Origin: Bradyrhizobium sp. 1
Lineage (GTDB): Bacteria; Pseudomonadota; Alphaproteobacteria; Rhizobiales; Xanthobacteraceae
Reading direction: 5' to 3'
Assembly: GCF_023073315.1 (NCBI RefSeq)
Contig: NZ_JADPJH010000020.1
Location: forward strand, 38,217 to 102,216
DNA: 64,000 nucleotides
Positions 1 to 8,204 of this stretch are shown piece by piece; positions within the stretch are counted from its first letter, which is position 1; every line of letters begins with the position of its first letter. The notes beneath the pieces were generated by a model. It saw only the letters and a program-made list of their open reading frames with translations. It was not told where the DNA came from and made no database searches. Position numbers and translations under genes: made by a program.

Positions 1-46
1 TGGAATTATCGGCGCTCGCGGATCGGAAGATGAGCAGCCGCGTCCC

Positions 47-493
47 TCAGCCTTGCTCATCCATGACGCGCAGCTTTTCCACGCGGCGGCGGAAATCCTC
101 GTCGGTGGAGAATTCGGCCGAGAGATAGGACGAGACGAGATCCACGGCGAGCCAGGCGCCGACAATCTGTGCGCCAATGCACATGACGTTGACGTCGTCG
201 TGCTCGACGCTCTGATGAGCGGAGTGGATGTCGTGGCAGACCGCGGCGCGGATACCCTTCATCTTGTTGGCGGCGATCGAGGCGCCGACGCCGGTGCCGC
301 AGACCATGATGCCGCGCGCGGCTTCGCCCGACGTCACCTTCTGCGCCACCGCGCGCGCGATATCAGGGAAATCCACCGGCTTGTCGTCATGGGAGCCGAC
401 ATCGAGGACGTCGTGGCCGAGGCTGCGGATGTGGTCGATAATTGTCTGCTTGAGCGGCCAGCCGGCGTGGTCGGATCCGATGACGAGACGCAT
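47..493 (-). CDS. rpiB: RpiB/LacAB-family sugar-phosphate isomerase
   Basis: The 148-aa protein has the full RpiB length. It opens with the phosphate-binding GSDHAG motif (residues 6-11) and carries the CGTGVG loop whose Cys65 is the expected catalytic base, followed by ANKMKGIRAA. The family interconverts aldose and ketose phosphates in the cytosol, classically ribose-5-P and ribulose-5-P, but relatives act on erythrulose-4-P or allose-6-P. It is the last gene seen of a minus-strand cluster with an ABC transporter and a hydroxyacid dehydrogenase, which suggests a catabolic rather than a central pentose role. A terminator hairpin separates it from the binding-protein gene. The substrate cannot be read from sequence. 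Confidence 0.93.
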   Translation of the reverse strand: MRLVIGSDHAGWPLKQTIIDHIRSLGHDVLDVGSHDDKPVDFPDIARAVAQKVTSGEAARGIMVCGTGVGASIAANKMKGIRAAVCHDIHSAHQSVEHDDVNVMCIGAQIVGAWLAVDLVSSYLSAEFSTDEDFRRRVEKLRVMDEQG

Positions 494-514
494 GTGATGC
501 CCTTCTTGATTTTG

Positions 515-548
515 CCAAAACCGTGACAGTCGCGTGCGACTGTCACGG
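515..548 (-). terminator. Rho-independent-type terminator between binding-protein gene and rpiB
   Basis: The arms CCGTGACAGTCGC (521-533) and GCGACTGTCACGG (536-548) are perfectly complementary over 13 bp with a 2-nt centre. On the minus strand the stem is followed by TTTTGGCAAAA. It sits 11 nt after the binding-protein stop and upstream of rpiB, so it should reduce read-through into rpiB. Confidence 0.75.
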
Positions 549-559
549 CGTTCTTCCGT

Positions 560-1354
560 TCAGCTGCGCATGTCCGGCGGCAGCTCGACGCCGTGGAATT
601 TCTTGTAGATCGCGTTGAGCTTGCCGTTCTTGACGTTCTCGGTGATCCAGGCGTTGAGCTTGTCCATCAGGCGCTGCTCACCCTTCTTCAGCCCGATGGC
701 AAGGTCGAAGGTCGCCAGCGGAATCCGGGACTCGAAGACACGCGCCGGGTTCTTCACGCCGATCTGGTTGATGATCGTCGCGGACGAGGCGACGCAGTCG
801 ACCTGGCCGGAGACGGCCGCGGTCACCATGGTGGCGTCGTCATCGTAACGCGAGATCTTGAGGTCCTTGTCCTTCATGTTGGACAGAGTGGTGTCCTGCG
901 TGGTGCCGCGCGAGACGCCGATCGCCTTGTCCTTCAGGTCGGGCCAGTCCTTGACGGTCGACGATTTCAGGCAGCCGACGTCGGATTGCAGCGTCGCATA
1001 GCGCTTGGTGAAGTCGATCACCTTGGCGCGGTCGGGCGTCACCGACAGGGTCGAGATGATGATGTCGGCCTTGCCGGTCAGCACATTGGGAATGCGGGTC
1101 GCGCCGGTGGTCTGGATGAATTCGAGCTCGATGCCCCAGTCCTTGGCGAGCAGTTGGGCCACCTCGACGTCGGAGCCGGTCGGCTTCATGCTCGAATCCA
1201 TCATGCCCGAGGGTGGAATGGCGACGTCCGTCGAAATGCGAATCTTCTTGGCTTGCATGATGTCGTCGAGCAAGTCGGCAGAAGCTGGCGTGGCAGCCAT
1301 CATGACGAGGCCGAATAGCGCGGCGGCCGTCCCCAGCAGTGTCTTGTTTGTCAT
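560..1354 (-). CDS. Periplasmic solute-binding protein of a polar amino-acid-type ABC transporter
   Basis: This 264-aa protein has a signal peptide ending ATPASA (cleavage near residue 26) and then an SBP_bac_3 domain. Typical segments are DVEVAQLLAKDWG, the GKADIIISTLSVTPDRAKVIDFT block, GVSRGTTQD, and a C-terminal LNAWITENVKNGKLNAIYKKF helix. It should capture a small polar solute in the periplasm and pass it to the permeases encoded just upstream in the same operon. The family is called amino-acid binding, but members also bind other small acids, and the dehydrogenase next door leaves the ligand open. Confidence 0.9.
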   Translation of the reverse strand: MTNKTLLGTAAALFGLVMMAATPASADLLDDIMQAKKIRISTDVAIPPSGMMDSSMKPTGSDVEVAQLLAKDWGIELEFIQTTGATRIPNVLTGKADIIISTLSVTPDRAKVIDFTKRYATLQSDVGCLKSSTVKDWPDLKDKAIGVSRGTTQDTTLSNMKDKDLKISRYDDDATMVTAAVSGQVDCVASSATIINQIGVKNPARVFESRIPLATFDLAIGLKKGEQRLMDKLNAWITENVKNGKLNAIYKKFHGVELPPDMRS

Positions 1355-1374
1355 CCCTGGTTCTCCTCTTCCTG

Positions 1375-2130
1375 TTATGATTTTAAGTTTCCGGTGCCGA
1401 CGAACTGCGTCAGCTCCGGCGTCGTTGGCGACGTCAGGATCGAGGCGGGTCCGGTCTCGTGGACCTTGCCGCGATGCATGAAGACGATGCGGTCGGCGAT
1501 GCCCTTGGCAAAACCCATCTCGTGGGTGACCATCACCATGGTCATGCCGTCCGCCGCGAGTTGCTCGATCACCTTCAGCACCTCGGCGGTGAGCTCGGGA
1601 TCGAGCGCCGACGTGACCTCGTCGAACAGCATGACCTTCGGCTGCATCGCCAGCGAGCGGGCGATGGCCGCGCGCTGCTGCTGGCCGCCCGAGAGCTGCT
1701 CGGGATAGGCGTGCAACTTTTCTTCCAGCCCGACCTGCGCCAGCACTTTTCGCGCGAGGTCCTTCGCCTGCGAAGCGGCCAGACCTTTCACCGCGCAGGG
1801 CGCGAGCGTGATGTTCTGCTCGATCGTGAGATGCGGAAACAGATTGTAGCTCTGGAACACGATGCCGACGTCCTGGCGCAGCGCGCGCAGATCGACATCA
1901 GGACGGTCGACGCGGTGTCCGCAGACGACGATCTCGCCGCCGTCCACCTTCTCGAAACGGTCGATGCAGCGCAGCGCCGTGCTCTTGCCGGAGCCGGAGC
2001 GGCCAATGAGTGCCAGCACTTCGCCGCGCTCGACGGCAAAGGAGACGCCATCGAGCACAAGCAGCGGGCCAAAGCTCTTCTGGACGTCGCGGAGCGATAC
2101 GATTGGTGCGGAGGATGGGTTTTGCTGCAT
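1375..2130 (-). CDS. ABC transporter ATP-binding protein, polar amino-acid type (GlnQ-like)
   Basis: The protein contains Walker [10 protein letters not shown] (residues 43-51), the signature LSGGQQQR, Walker [13 protein letters not shown] and a switch His in MVTHEMGFA. This is a complete cytoplasmic ATPase subunit of about 251 aa that powers the two adjacent permeases. I chose the ATG at 2130, which starts 1 nt after the permease stop. A GTG at 2160 in the same frame would add ten residues and overlap the permease gene. Neither start has a strong ribosome-binding site, as expected for a translationally coupled gene. Confidence 0.92.
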   Translation of the reverse strand: MQQNPSSAPIVSLRDVQKSFGPLLVLDGVSFAVERGEVLALIGRSGSGKSTALRCIDRFEKVDGGEIVVCGHRVDRPDVDLRALRQDVGIVFQSYNLFPHLTIEQNITLAPCAVKGLAASQAKDLARKVLAQVGLEEKLHAYPEQLSGGQQQRAAIARSLAMQPKVMLFDEVTSALDPELTAEVLKVIEQLAADGMTMVMVTHEMGFAKGIADRIVFMHRGKVHETGPASILTSPTTPELTQFVGTGNLKS

Positions 2131-2131
2131 G

Positions 2132-2806
2132 TCAGGCTGGCGCGAGGTTGGATCTGCCACGCCCCATCCGCCGTTCCAGCTTCTGGCTGAACAGCGAGAG
2201 GGGATAGCACATGGCGAAATAGGCGGCGGCGATGATGGCGTAGATGACGAACGGCTCGAACAGCGAGTTGTTGACGATCTGGCCCGAGCGCATCAGCTCG
2301 ACGAAGCCGACGACGGAGGCGAGCGAGGTGTTCTTGATGATCTGCACCATGAAGCCGACGGTCGGCGGCGTCGCGATGCGGACCGCCTGCGGCAGGATCA
2401 CCTTTATCATGCGCTGGGTCCGGCTCAGCGCGAGGCCCTCGGCGGCTTCCCATTGCGGCTTCGGCACCGACTGGATGCAGCCGCGCCAGATCTCGCCGAG
2501 ATAGGCGGCGACGTAGAGCGTGAGTGAGGCGCCGGCGGCCGTGAGCGAGGAGACCTTGAGGCCGATCGCAGCGAGGCCGAAATAGCCGAGGAACAGAATG
2601 ACGAGCAGCGGCGTGCCCTGGATGAGCTGAACGTAGACGCCGCTGGCGATCCGCACAGATTTGAGCGGCGAGATGCGCGCGAGCGCGATCACGAAGCCGA
2701 CGATGCCGCCGCCGATCAGCGCGATCACGGATAGACCAATGGTCCACAGCGCGCCCTGGCCGAGGAACATGAGATGGTTGATGTTGAGATGTCCGCCCAT
2801 GGTCAT
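2132..2806 (-). CDS. ABC transporter permease, polar amino-acid (HisM/GlnP) type
   Basis: This 224-aa inner-membrane protein has about five hydrophobic segments and the permease EAA-type loop [22 protein letters not shown], which docks to the ATPase. The first segment starts near residue 13. It pairs with the second permease upstream (stop to start gap 1 nt). A second ATG at 2800 (MGGHLNI) is an equally possible start. Confidence 0.9.
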   Translation of the reverse strand: MTMGGHLNINHLMFLGQGALWTIGLSVIALIGGGIVGFVIALARISPLKSVRIASGVYVQLIQGTPLLVILFLGYFGLAAIGLKVSSLTAAGASLTLYVAAYLGEIWRGCIQSVPKPQWEAAEGLALSRTQRMIKVILPQAVRIATPPTVGFMVQIIKNTSLASVVGFVELMRSGQIVNNSLFEPFVIYAIIAAAYFAMCYPLSLFSQKLERRMGRGRSNLAPA

Positions 2807-2807
2807 C

Positions 2808-3491
2808 TCACAGCGGAGTGCCGAGCCGGCGACGGCGCGGGAACAGCACGAGGCCGAGGCCCCAGAAGCCCGCGCGCATCACCAGCGATAGGATGATGTA
2901 GAGCACGGCGACGATGATGTAGGTCTCGAATGCGCGGTAAGTATCCGACTGGATGTAGTTGGCGACCGCGGTGAGCTCTTCCGCCGAGATCTGCGAGCAG
3001 ACCGAGGAGGCCAGCATCAGCAACACGAACTGGCTGGTCAGTGCCGGATAAACCCTCTCGATCGCCGGTAGCAGGATGATGTGCCAGTAGATCTGGAGAC
3101 GCGATAGCGCCAGCCCCTCGGCCGCCTCGATCTGTCCGCGTGGGATCGCCTCAAAGCCGGCGCGCATGATCTCGGCGGTATAGGCGCCGACATTGATCGT
3201 CAGCGCGGCCACCGCCACGGTGAAGGCCGAGAGTTTCAGCCCCAGGCTCGCGAGCCCGAAATAGACCAGGAATATCTGCACCAGCAATGGCGTGTTGCGG
3301 ATGGCCTCGACATAGACTTTGCAGGCCCCTGCGATCAGCGGGCTTCGCGAGCCGCGGCCGACGGCTGCGAGCGTGCCGAACAGGGCACCGAACACGGTCG
3401 CGAAAGCCGCCAACTCCAACGTCAGCACGGCGCCACCGAGAAAACTCGGCCAACGCTCCAGCACTGCGGGAAAGTCGAGTTGGAGGCTCAT
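2808..3491 (-). CDS. ABC transporter permease, polar amino-acid (HisQ/GlnP) type
   Basis: This 227-aa inner-membrane protein is the partner of the following permease. It has the motif EAIRNTPLLVQIFLVYFGLAS, typical of the HisQ/GlnP subfamily, and the coupling loop [22 protein letters not shown]. About five membrane spans are visible. Two different permeases plus one ATPase and one binding protein make a complete importer. The gene lies 10 nt after the dehydrogenase stop, so it is likely in the same transcript. Confidence 0.9.
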   Translation of the reverse strand: MSLQLDFPAVLERWPSFLGGAVLTLELAAFATVFGALFGTLAAVGRGSRSPLIAGACKVYVEAIRNTPLLVQIFLVYFGLASLGLKLSAFTVAVAALTINVGAYTAEIMRAGFEAIPRGQIEAAEGLALSRLQIYWHIILLPAIERVYPALTSQFVLLMLASSVCSQISAEELTAVANYIQSDTYRAFETYIIVAVLYIILSLVMRAGFWGLGLVLFPRRRRLGTPL

Positions 3492-3501
3492 CGCCGTTGG
3501 T

Positions 3502-4401
3502 TCAGCCGGTGGTTTGGTTGGTCATGCGGTCATAGACGCGGAACAGCGCCTGATTGCCGTTGTTGCCTTCGCCATGCGCACGTGCGTCGACATACTGGCT
3601 GGTGACGAGCGCTGTGCCGGGCAGGGGCACGCTCAGCGCCTGTGCATGCTCCTGCACGAGGCGGAGATCCTTGAGCTGCAGATCGATCCGAAAGCCGGCG
3701 GAGGCGTCGCCCGCGATCATCGCGGGGCCGAGCTTGTCGAGCATCCAGGACGCGGCGGAGCCACCGAGCAACACTTTGCGCAGCAGATTGAGATCGAGGC
3801 CAGAAGCACGTCCGAGCGCGAGGGCCTCGCAGATCGCCTGGATGTTGATGCCGCAGATCAGCTGATTGCAGAGTTTGACGGTCTGGCCTGCGCCGGCCGC
3901 CCCGACATGCGTGATGGTCGTGCCCATCGCGCGGAAGAACGGCTCGGCCTGCGCAAAAGCTGCCTCATCGCCGCCGGCCATGATCGAGAGCGCGGCGTTC
4001 TTGGCGCCCAGCGGCCCACCAGAGACCGGTGCATCAATGAAGCTGACGCCGGTTTTTTGCAGATCGGCATGGATGCGGCGGACGGCGACTGGCGAGATCG
4101 TGCTCATGTCCACGATCAGCTTGCCGGATGGCGGCGACTTCAGCAGGCCTTGCTCGCCGTAAATCGTTGCCTCGACATGGGGCGTGTCGGGCAGCATGGT
4201 GATGACTATGTCGGCGTCTTGCGCGGCATGGGCAGGACTTTTGGCGCGAACCGCGCCTTCCCTCACGATGTCGGCGACAGCGGCCTCGTTGAGATCGAAG
4301 GCGCGCACCGCGTGCCCAGCCTTCAGGAGGTTGCGCACCATCTCCAGGCCCATCGTGCCGATGCCGATGAAGCCGACATTGCCCTTGTCGTTCCGTCCCA
4401 T
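3502..4401 (-). CDS. NAD(P)-dependent beta-hydroxyacid dehydrogenase (3-hydroxyisobutyrate dehydrogenase family)
   Basis: The 299-aa protein has an N-terminal Rossmann motif GFIGIGTMGLEMVRNLLKAG, the substrate-loop DAPVSGGPLGAKNAALSIMAGG and the catalytic Lys in GQTVKLCNQL. These define the family that includes 3-hydroxyisobutyrate dehydrogenase, tartronate semialdehyde reductase (GarR) and L-threonate dehydrogenase (LtnD). It would oxidise or reduce a small beta-hydroxy acid in the cytosol. Position between a FadR-type regulator and an importer suggests it acts first on the imported solute. Exact substrate is not readable from sequence. Confidence 0.88.
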   Translation of the reverse strand: MGRNDKGNVGFIGIGTMGLEMVRNLLKAGHAVRAFDLNEAAVADIVREGAVRAKSPAHAAQDADIVITMLPDTPHVEATIYGEQGLLKSPPSGKLIVDMSTISPVAVRRIHADLQKTGVSFIDAPVSGGPLGAKNAALSIMAGGDEAAFAQAEPFFRAMGTTITHVGAAGAGQTVKLCNQLICGINIQAICEALALGRASGLDLNLLRKVLLGGSAASWMLDKLGPAMIAGDASAGFRIDLQLKDLRLVQEHAQALSVPLPGTALVTSQYVDARAHGEGNNGNQALFRVYDRMTNQTTG

Positions 4402-4436
4402 GTTATTCGCTCGTTTCTTGTTTCGTCTGTCTGCTG

Positions 4437-5177
4437 TCAGCGCGAGGCGCTGGTCTTGTCCAAGTCGCCGACGACGGCGCGCCGCCGGAATTCGTCGCCA
4501 ATGGCAAAGTGCTTCCGCAGCGTCGCATCCGCCCGTTCCGGATCGCGTGCGATGACCGCTTCGAAGATGCGGCGGTGGTCGTCGATCAGGTACGTCTTCA
4601 TCGACGGGAAGGCCTGCACCAGCTCACGGCGGCTGCGATGCGAATGCGTCAGCAGGCCCGCCATCGAACCATGCAGCACCGTCAGCGTCTCCGAGTGCGA
4701 TGCCGTCACGATCGAGCGATGGAATTCGAAGTCGGCCATGCCGCCGGCGTCCGCCTCGTCGATCGTCTCGCCGATCTTGGCGAGCGTGCGCTGGAGGCGT
4801 TCGAAATCGGCGATGTTGGCGCGCTCGCAGGCAAGCCGGATCGCCTGGCATTCGATCGCGACGCGCGCCTGCATGACGTCGTCGAGCATGTCGGCCTGCT
4901 GGGCGAGCGCGAAGGTGAAGAAGTCGTTCAGGACCGAGACGTCCGGTCGGGTCACGACAGTGCCGATGCGATCGCGGATCTCGACGATGCCGAGCACGGT
5001 GAGGGCGCGCAGCGCCTCTCGGACGATCGGCCTGCTGACGCCGAGGAGGGTCGCCAGCTCGCGCTCGGAAATCAGGCGGTCGCCGGGCTTGAGCGAGCCC
5101 GCAAGCAGGCGCTCACGCAAGAAGGCGAACACCTTCTCGAACCCTTTTTCGCCTTCAGCGGCTCGCTTGAGCTCCAT
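4437..5177 (-). CDS. FadR-subfamily GntR transcriptional regulator
   Basis: The 246-aa protein has an N-terminal winged helix (LKPGDRLISERELATLLGVSRPIVREALRAL, roughly residues 35-65) and an all-helical FCD ligand domain with the metal-binding pattern of the FadR group (DVMQARVAIECQAIRLA, then EFHRSIVTASHSETL and DDHRRIFEAVIARDPERADATLRKH). It is the first gene of the minus-strand cluster and probably represses it until a pathway metabolite binds. A matching palindromic operator lies 25-35 nt upstream of its start, consistent with autoregulation. Confidence 0.9.
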   Translation of the reverse strand: MELKRAAEGEKGFEKVFAFLRERLLAGSLKPGDRLISERELATLLGVSRPIVREALRALTVLGIVEIRDRIGTVVTRPDVSVLNDFFTFALAQQADMLDDVMQARVAIECQAIRLACERANIADFERLQRTLAKIGETIDEADAGGMADFEFHRSIVTASHSETLTVLHGSMAGLLTHSHRSRRELVQAFPSMKTYLIDDHRRIFEAVIARDPERADATLRKHFAIGDEFRRRAVVGDLDKTSASR

Positions 5178-5189
5178 CCCGGTCTCTTG

Positions 5190-5212
5190 TTGGTCTGATC
5201 TTGGTCAGACCA
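5190..5212. promoter_or_regulatory. Putative GntR/FadR-type operator
   Basis: TGGTCAGACCA (5202-5212) is a perfect palindrome that matches the TGGTNNNACCA form of FadR-family operators. It is preceded directly by the near copy TTGGTCTGATC (5190-5200), so TTGGTC repeats with an 11-bp period. The site is just upstream of the GntR gene and can block the promoter of the whole operon. Confidence 0.65.
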
Positions 5213-5357
5213 GTATGATAACCAGAGCAGGCGCGTCAAGGGCCTTGGTTAATGGCCGATATCGCAGGCGCGCCCAATCCGACCGGTTCCCCGGCCTGAT
5301 CCTTCAAATTTGAAGCGTATTGATCGGAGCGTTCACGCAAAGAATTTGAGGCCCGCC

Positions 5358-5675
5358 GTGCCCGATCATCATTCCTTCTCCGCCCTTGACCGCCACGCGG
5401 TGCTCAGCGGATCCGACAATGGCTTTCCCTGGTTTGCCGGCGCGATGCTCGCGGTTGAAGCGAGCGAGGTGGTGCGGCTGCGCTGCGAGAAGCTCAGCCA
5501 TGGCGATGAGGCCGCCGGGCTGGAGGCCGTGCTGATGGTGAGCGAGAAGATCGCTGCCGCCTTCGAGGCAACCGCGAGCCTGCTCGCCGGCGCAACGCCT
5601 GCCGCCGTCGTCCAGCGCTATCGCGAGCATGTCGCCGCGAACGCCAAGCGGCTGTCCGCGAACGAAGCTCCCTGA
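5358..5675 (+). CDS. Small conserved-type hypothetical protein
   Basis: From the GTG at 5358 the protein is 105 aa, starting with PDHHSFSALDR. It is mostly helical and charged, with a stretch rich in Ala, Glu and Leu (EASEVVRLRCEKLSHGDEAAGLEAVLMVSEKIAAAFEA), no signal peptide and no recognisable domain. The window also allows a TTG start at 5310, but the residues before 5358 look non-coding. An open frame on the opposite strand of the same region reads less like protein. Function unknown. Confidence 0.55.
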   Translation: MPDHHSFSALDRHAVLSGSDNGFPWFAGAMLAVEASEVVRLRCEKLSHGDEAAGLEAVLMVSEKIAAAFEATASLLAGATPAAVVQRYREHVAANAKRLSANEAP

Positions 5676-5752
5676 CGGAGCTTTCGCTGCTGACAGCATG
5701 TTGGCAGCAGGGGCGGGCTACGACCATCTCCTGACAAAACGGGGAGCGGGTC

Positions 5753-6121
5753 ATGCCGATCGAGGCAAGCTGTCATTGCGGTGAGACGGTATTCGAGGTG
5801 ACGGAGGCGCCCTCGGCCGTGACGCGCTGCACCTGTTCGCTTTGTGCCAAGCGCGGCGCGTTGTGGGCCTACTACACGCCGGCGCAGTTTCGCCTGCTGT
5901 CGCCCGCCGACAACGTCGCGACCTATCTCTGGGGCAGCCGCACCGTCAAACACCATTTTTGCGCGAGCTGTGGCTGCGGCACCTATTCGGAGTCGCCGGA
6001 CTGGTCGACCGGCGAACCGGATTTCGACAATCCCAGGGTTGGCGTCAATGCGCGCTTGTTTGACGATTTCGATCTCGAGGCCGTGCCGGTGAACATGATC
6101 GACGGCAAGAATTTGTGGTGA
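5753..6121 (+). CDS. GFA/CENP-V-fold zinc protein
   Basis: The 122-aa protein fits the GFA (glutathione-dependent formaldehyde-activating enzyme-like) family. Zinc-ligand cysteines appear in order: CHC near residue 7, CTCSLC near residue 28, and CASCGCGTYS about residue 76. The C-terminal part (GVNARLFDDFDLEAVPVNMIDGKNLW) is typical. Members are small cytosolic Mss4-like folds; some bind glutathione adducts, but most have no proven activity. It stands alone on the plus strand. Confidence 0.85.
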   Translation: MPIEASCHCGETVFEVTEAPSAVTRCTCSLCAKRGALWAYYTPAQFRLLSPADNVATYLWGSRTVKHHFCASCGCGTYSESPDWSTGEPDFDNPRVGVNARLFDDFDLEAVPVNMIDGKNLW

Positions 6122-6220
6122 GCACTTTGGGCGCACGCATAGCTGCTGCACGTTCGTGCTCTTGAGGCCGTTTTGAAAAGCTGATTTGTTCCGGCCCCAG
6201 AAAAAGGGGAGGAAGCCACG

Positions 6221-7033
6221 ATGCGTCTTTTTGCGCGAGTGATGCTCGCAATGTGTCTGGCCGTTGCAGCCGGCTTCAACGCCCAGGCGCAGACCAAGCC
6301 GAAGGTCACAACACTCGGACCAGACTTCCCCAAGGCGGCGCTGTTCGTCGGCAACAGCTTCTTCTACTACAACAACGGTATGCCGGGGCATCTCTCCTTC
6401 ATGGAGCGGGCCGCGGATGCCGACAACAAGGCGGCCTATCGCAACACCATGGCCACGATCGGCGGCTCCGGCCTCGACTGGCACGACATGGACAATCTGC
6501 TGCGCCCGGGTGGCCTCGGCGCTTATTCCTTCGACGACCAGAACGTCGTGGTCTTCAACAAGCCGGGCAGGCAGTTCGATGCCGTCGTGATGATGGATTG
6601 CAGCCAGTGTCCGATCCATCCGCAGTTGAAGGACGCGTTCACGACCTTCGCCAGGAAGGACAGCGAGATCGTCCGCGCTCATGGCATGCGGCCGGTGCTG
6701 TTCATGTCCTGGGCCTATGCGGACAAGCCGGAGATGACGGAGAGGCTCGCCGAAGCCTACACGCTCGCAGGCAATGCCAACGACGCGCTCGTCATTCCGG
6801 CAGGTCTCGCCTTCGCGCGCGTGCGCAAGCTGCAGCCCGAGCTAAATCTCTATGCGCCGGACAAACGGCACCCGAGCCCCGCCGGCACGTATCTGGCGAC
6901 GTGCGTGACGCTCGCCGCGCTGACCGGGCGTTCGCCGGTCGGCAATTCCTACACGATGGGGCTGGATCCCGAGACGACGCAGCTTCTGCAAAAGGCGGCG
7001 TGGGATACGGTGCAGGACTATTACGGACGCTAG
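6221..7033 (+). CDS. Secreted SGNH-hydrolase-like protein
   Basis: The 270-aa protein has a signal peptide (hydrophobic to about residue 21, cleavage after AQA). The mature part begins an SGNH-type fold: a GNS block I (LFVGNSFFYYNN, with Ser as likely nucleophile), an internal Gly/Asn region and a C-terminal D-x-x-H pair in DKRHPSPAGTYLA. The pattern suggests a periplasmic or exported esterase or lipase-like hydrolase. No partner genes flank it. The ribosome-binding site is AAAGGGGAGGAAG just upstream of the ATG at 6221. Confidence 0.72.
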   Translation: MRLFARVMLAMCLAVAAGFNAQAQTKPKVTTLGPDFPKAALFVGNSFFYYNNGMPGHLSFMERAADADNKAAYRNTMATIGGSGLDWHDMDNLLRPGGLGAYSFDDQNVVVFNKPGRQFDAVVMMDCSQCPIHPQLKDAFTTFARKDSEIVRAHGMRPVLFMSWAYADKPEMTERLAEAYTLAGNANDALVIPAGLAFARVRKLQPELNLYAPDKRHPSPAGTYLATCVTLAALTGRSPVGNSYTMGLDPETTQLLQKAAWDTVQDYYGR

Positions 7034-7036
7034 TTT

Positions 7037-7149
7037 CGTAGGGTGGATTAGCGAAGCGTAATCCACCATTGTTCGTACCGCAGAGACGGAAATGGTGGAT
7101 TACGCCGAGCGACTGCGCTTCGCGCAGCGCGGGGCCAATCCACCCTACG
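7037..7149. repeat. 113-bp nested-palindrome dispersed repeat (REP/MITE-like)
   Basis: Terminal inverted repeats CGTAGGGTGGATT (7037-7049) and AATCCACCCTACG (7137-7149) match perfectly over 13 bp. Inside them GCGTAATCCACCATT (7056-7070) and AATGGTGGATTACGC (7091-7105) form a second 15-bp perfect pair. No reading frame is present. It lies between two converging genes and may serve as a bidirectional terminator. The GTAGGGTGG type of sequence is known as a dispersed repeat in many proteobacteria. Confidence 0.75.
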
Positions 7150-7158
7150 GCACCTCGC

Positions 7159-7929
7159 TTATTTCAGCACCACCCACGCCGGCGCATGGTCGCTCGCGCC
7201 ATCCTCGCCGCGGACCTTCTTGTCGACGCCGGCCTTTGCCAGGCGTGAGACGAGAGCAGGGCTGAGCAGCAGATGATCGAGCCGTAGGCCCGCATCGCGC
7301 GGCCAGCGGTTTCGCTTGTAGTCCCAGAACGTGTAAATGCGTTTCTCGGGATGCAGCTCGCGGATCGCATCGCACCAGCCTTGTTCGACCAGCGAAGCAA
7401 ACGCCGCGCGGCTCTTCGGCTGGATCAAGGCATCCTTGTCCCATGAACGCGTCGGATAGATGTCGATCGTATCAGGCGCAACGTTGTAGTCGCCGGCCAG
7501 CACCACGGGCAAATCCTGCTTGATGAAAGTCTTGGCGTGGCGCTTGAGCCGCGCGAACCAGTCGAGCTTGTAATCAAACTTCGGACCCGGCTGCGGATTG
7601 CCGTTCGGCAGGTAGATGCTGGTGACGATGACACCGCGCACGGCGGCTTCGATGTAGCGGGCTTCGAGATCGCTAGGTTTTCCCGGCAACCGGTCGCGGG
7701 TGAGAACGGGTTCAGTGTTGCGGGCGAGGATGGCGACGCCGTTCCAGGTCTTTTGTCCGCGCCATACCGCGCCGTAGCCGGCCTTTTCGATCGCGGCCAC
7801 CGGAAATTCGTTATCACTTGCCTTCAATTCCTGAAGCGCGACGACATCGGGTTTCGCCGCTTTCATCCATGCCAACAGATTGGGCAGGCGCCGGTTGATG
7901 TTGTTGATGTTGAATGTCGCAATCTTCAT
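7159..7929 (-). CDS. xth: Exodeoxyribonuclease III
   Basis: The 256-aa protein is a full-length ExoIII/AP endonuclease. Catalytic and metal motifs are all visible: ATFNINNI (Asn7), LQELK (metal-binding Glu), a Tyr in SIYLPNGN, GDYNVAP, LRLDHLLLS and the terminal SDHAP. It cuts DNA 5' of abasic sites and removes 3' blocks in base-excision repair in the cytosol. It converges on the SGNH-like gene with the palindromic repeat between. The next gene upstream is divergent and unrelated. Confidence 0.95.
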   Translation of the reverse strand: MKIATFNINNINRRLPNLLAWMKAAKPDVVALQELKASDNEFPVAAIEKAGYGAVWRGQKTWNGVAILARNTEPVLTRDRLPGKPSDLEARYIEAAVRGVIVTSIYLPNGNPQPGPKFDYKLDWFARLKRHAKTFIKQDLPVVLAGDYNVAPDTIDIYPTRSWDKDALIQPKSRAAFASLVEQGWCDAIRELHPEKRIYTFWDYKRNRWPRDAGLRLDHLLLSPALVSRLAKAGVDKKVRGEDGASDHAPAWVVLK

Positions 7930-7970
7930 GTAGAGCTACCGGCCTCTCACCTTCCGCCACCGGAGATACA

Positions 7971-8192
7971 ATGTCCAAGTTGAACTTTGCTGCTTTCGTC
8001 GTCGTTGTCGCGATCTCCGGAGCGGCTTCGGCACAATCGTCCGATCCGCGCGGTGCTTGCAAGGCCGACTATGACAAATTCTGCACGGGCATCGCGCCCG
8101 GTGGCGGCAAGATCATCGCCTGCCTCGACGCCAAGCGCGATCAGCTCAGCGCGTCCTGCAAGACCGCGCTCGACAGCCGGAAGAAGAAGTAA
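7971..8192 (+). CDS. Small secreted cysteine-rich-repeat protein
   Basis: From the ATG at 7971 the protein is 73 aa with a signal peptide (cleavage after GAASA, near residue 21). The mature 52 residues carry four Cys spaced as CKADYDKFC...ACLDAKRDQLSASC, which resembles the cysteine-rich repeat first seen in GLG1. Two disulphides in the periplasm are likely. Upstream in-frame residues before 7971 look untranslated. Function unknown. Confidence 0.75.
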   Translation: MSKLNFAAFVVVVAISGAASAQSSDPRGACKADYDKFCTGIAPGGGKIIACLDAKRDQLSASCKTALDSRKKK

Positions 8193-8204
8193 GCGGCGGA
8201 CGAC

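Noticed and set aside
3319..5313. A 664-codon open frame on the plus strand
   Set aside because: It runs antisense through the dehydrogenase and GntR genes; no domain is visible.
5304..5699. Minus-strand frame opposite the 105-aa gene
   Set aside because: The plus-strand reading has a more protein-like composition; the minus frame has Arg-rich, low-information text.
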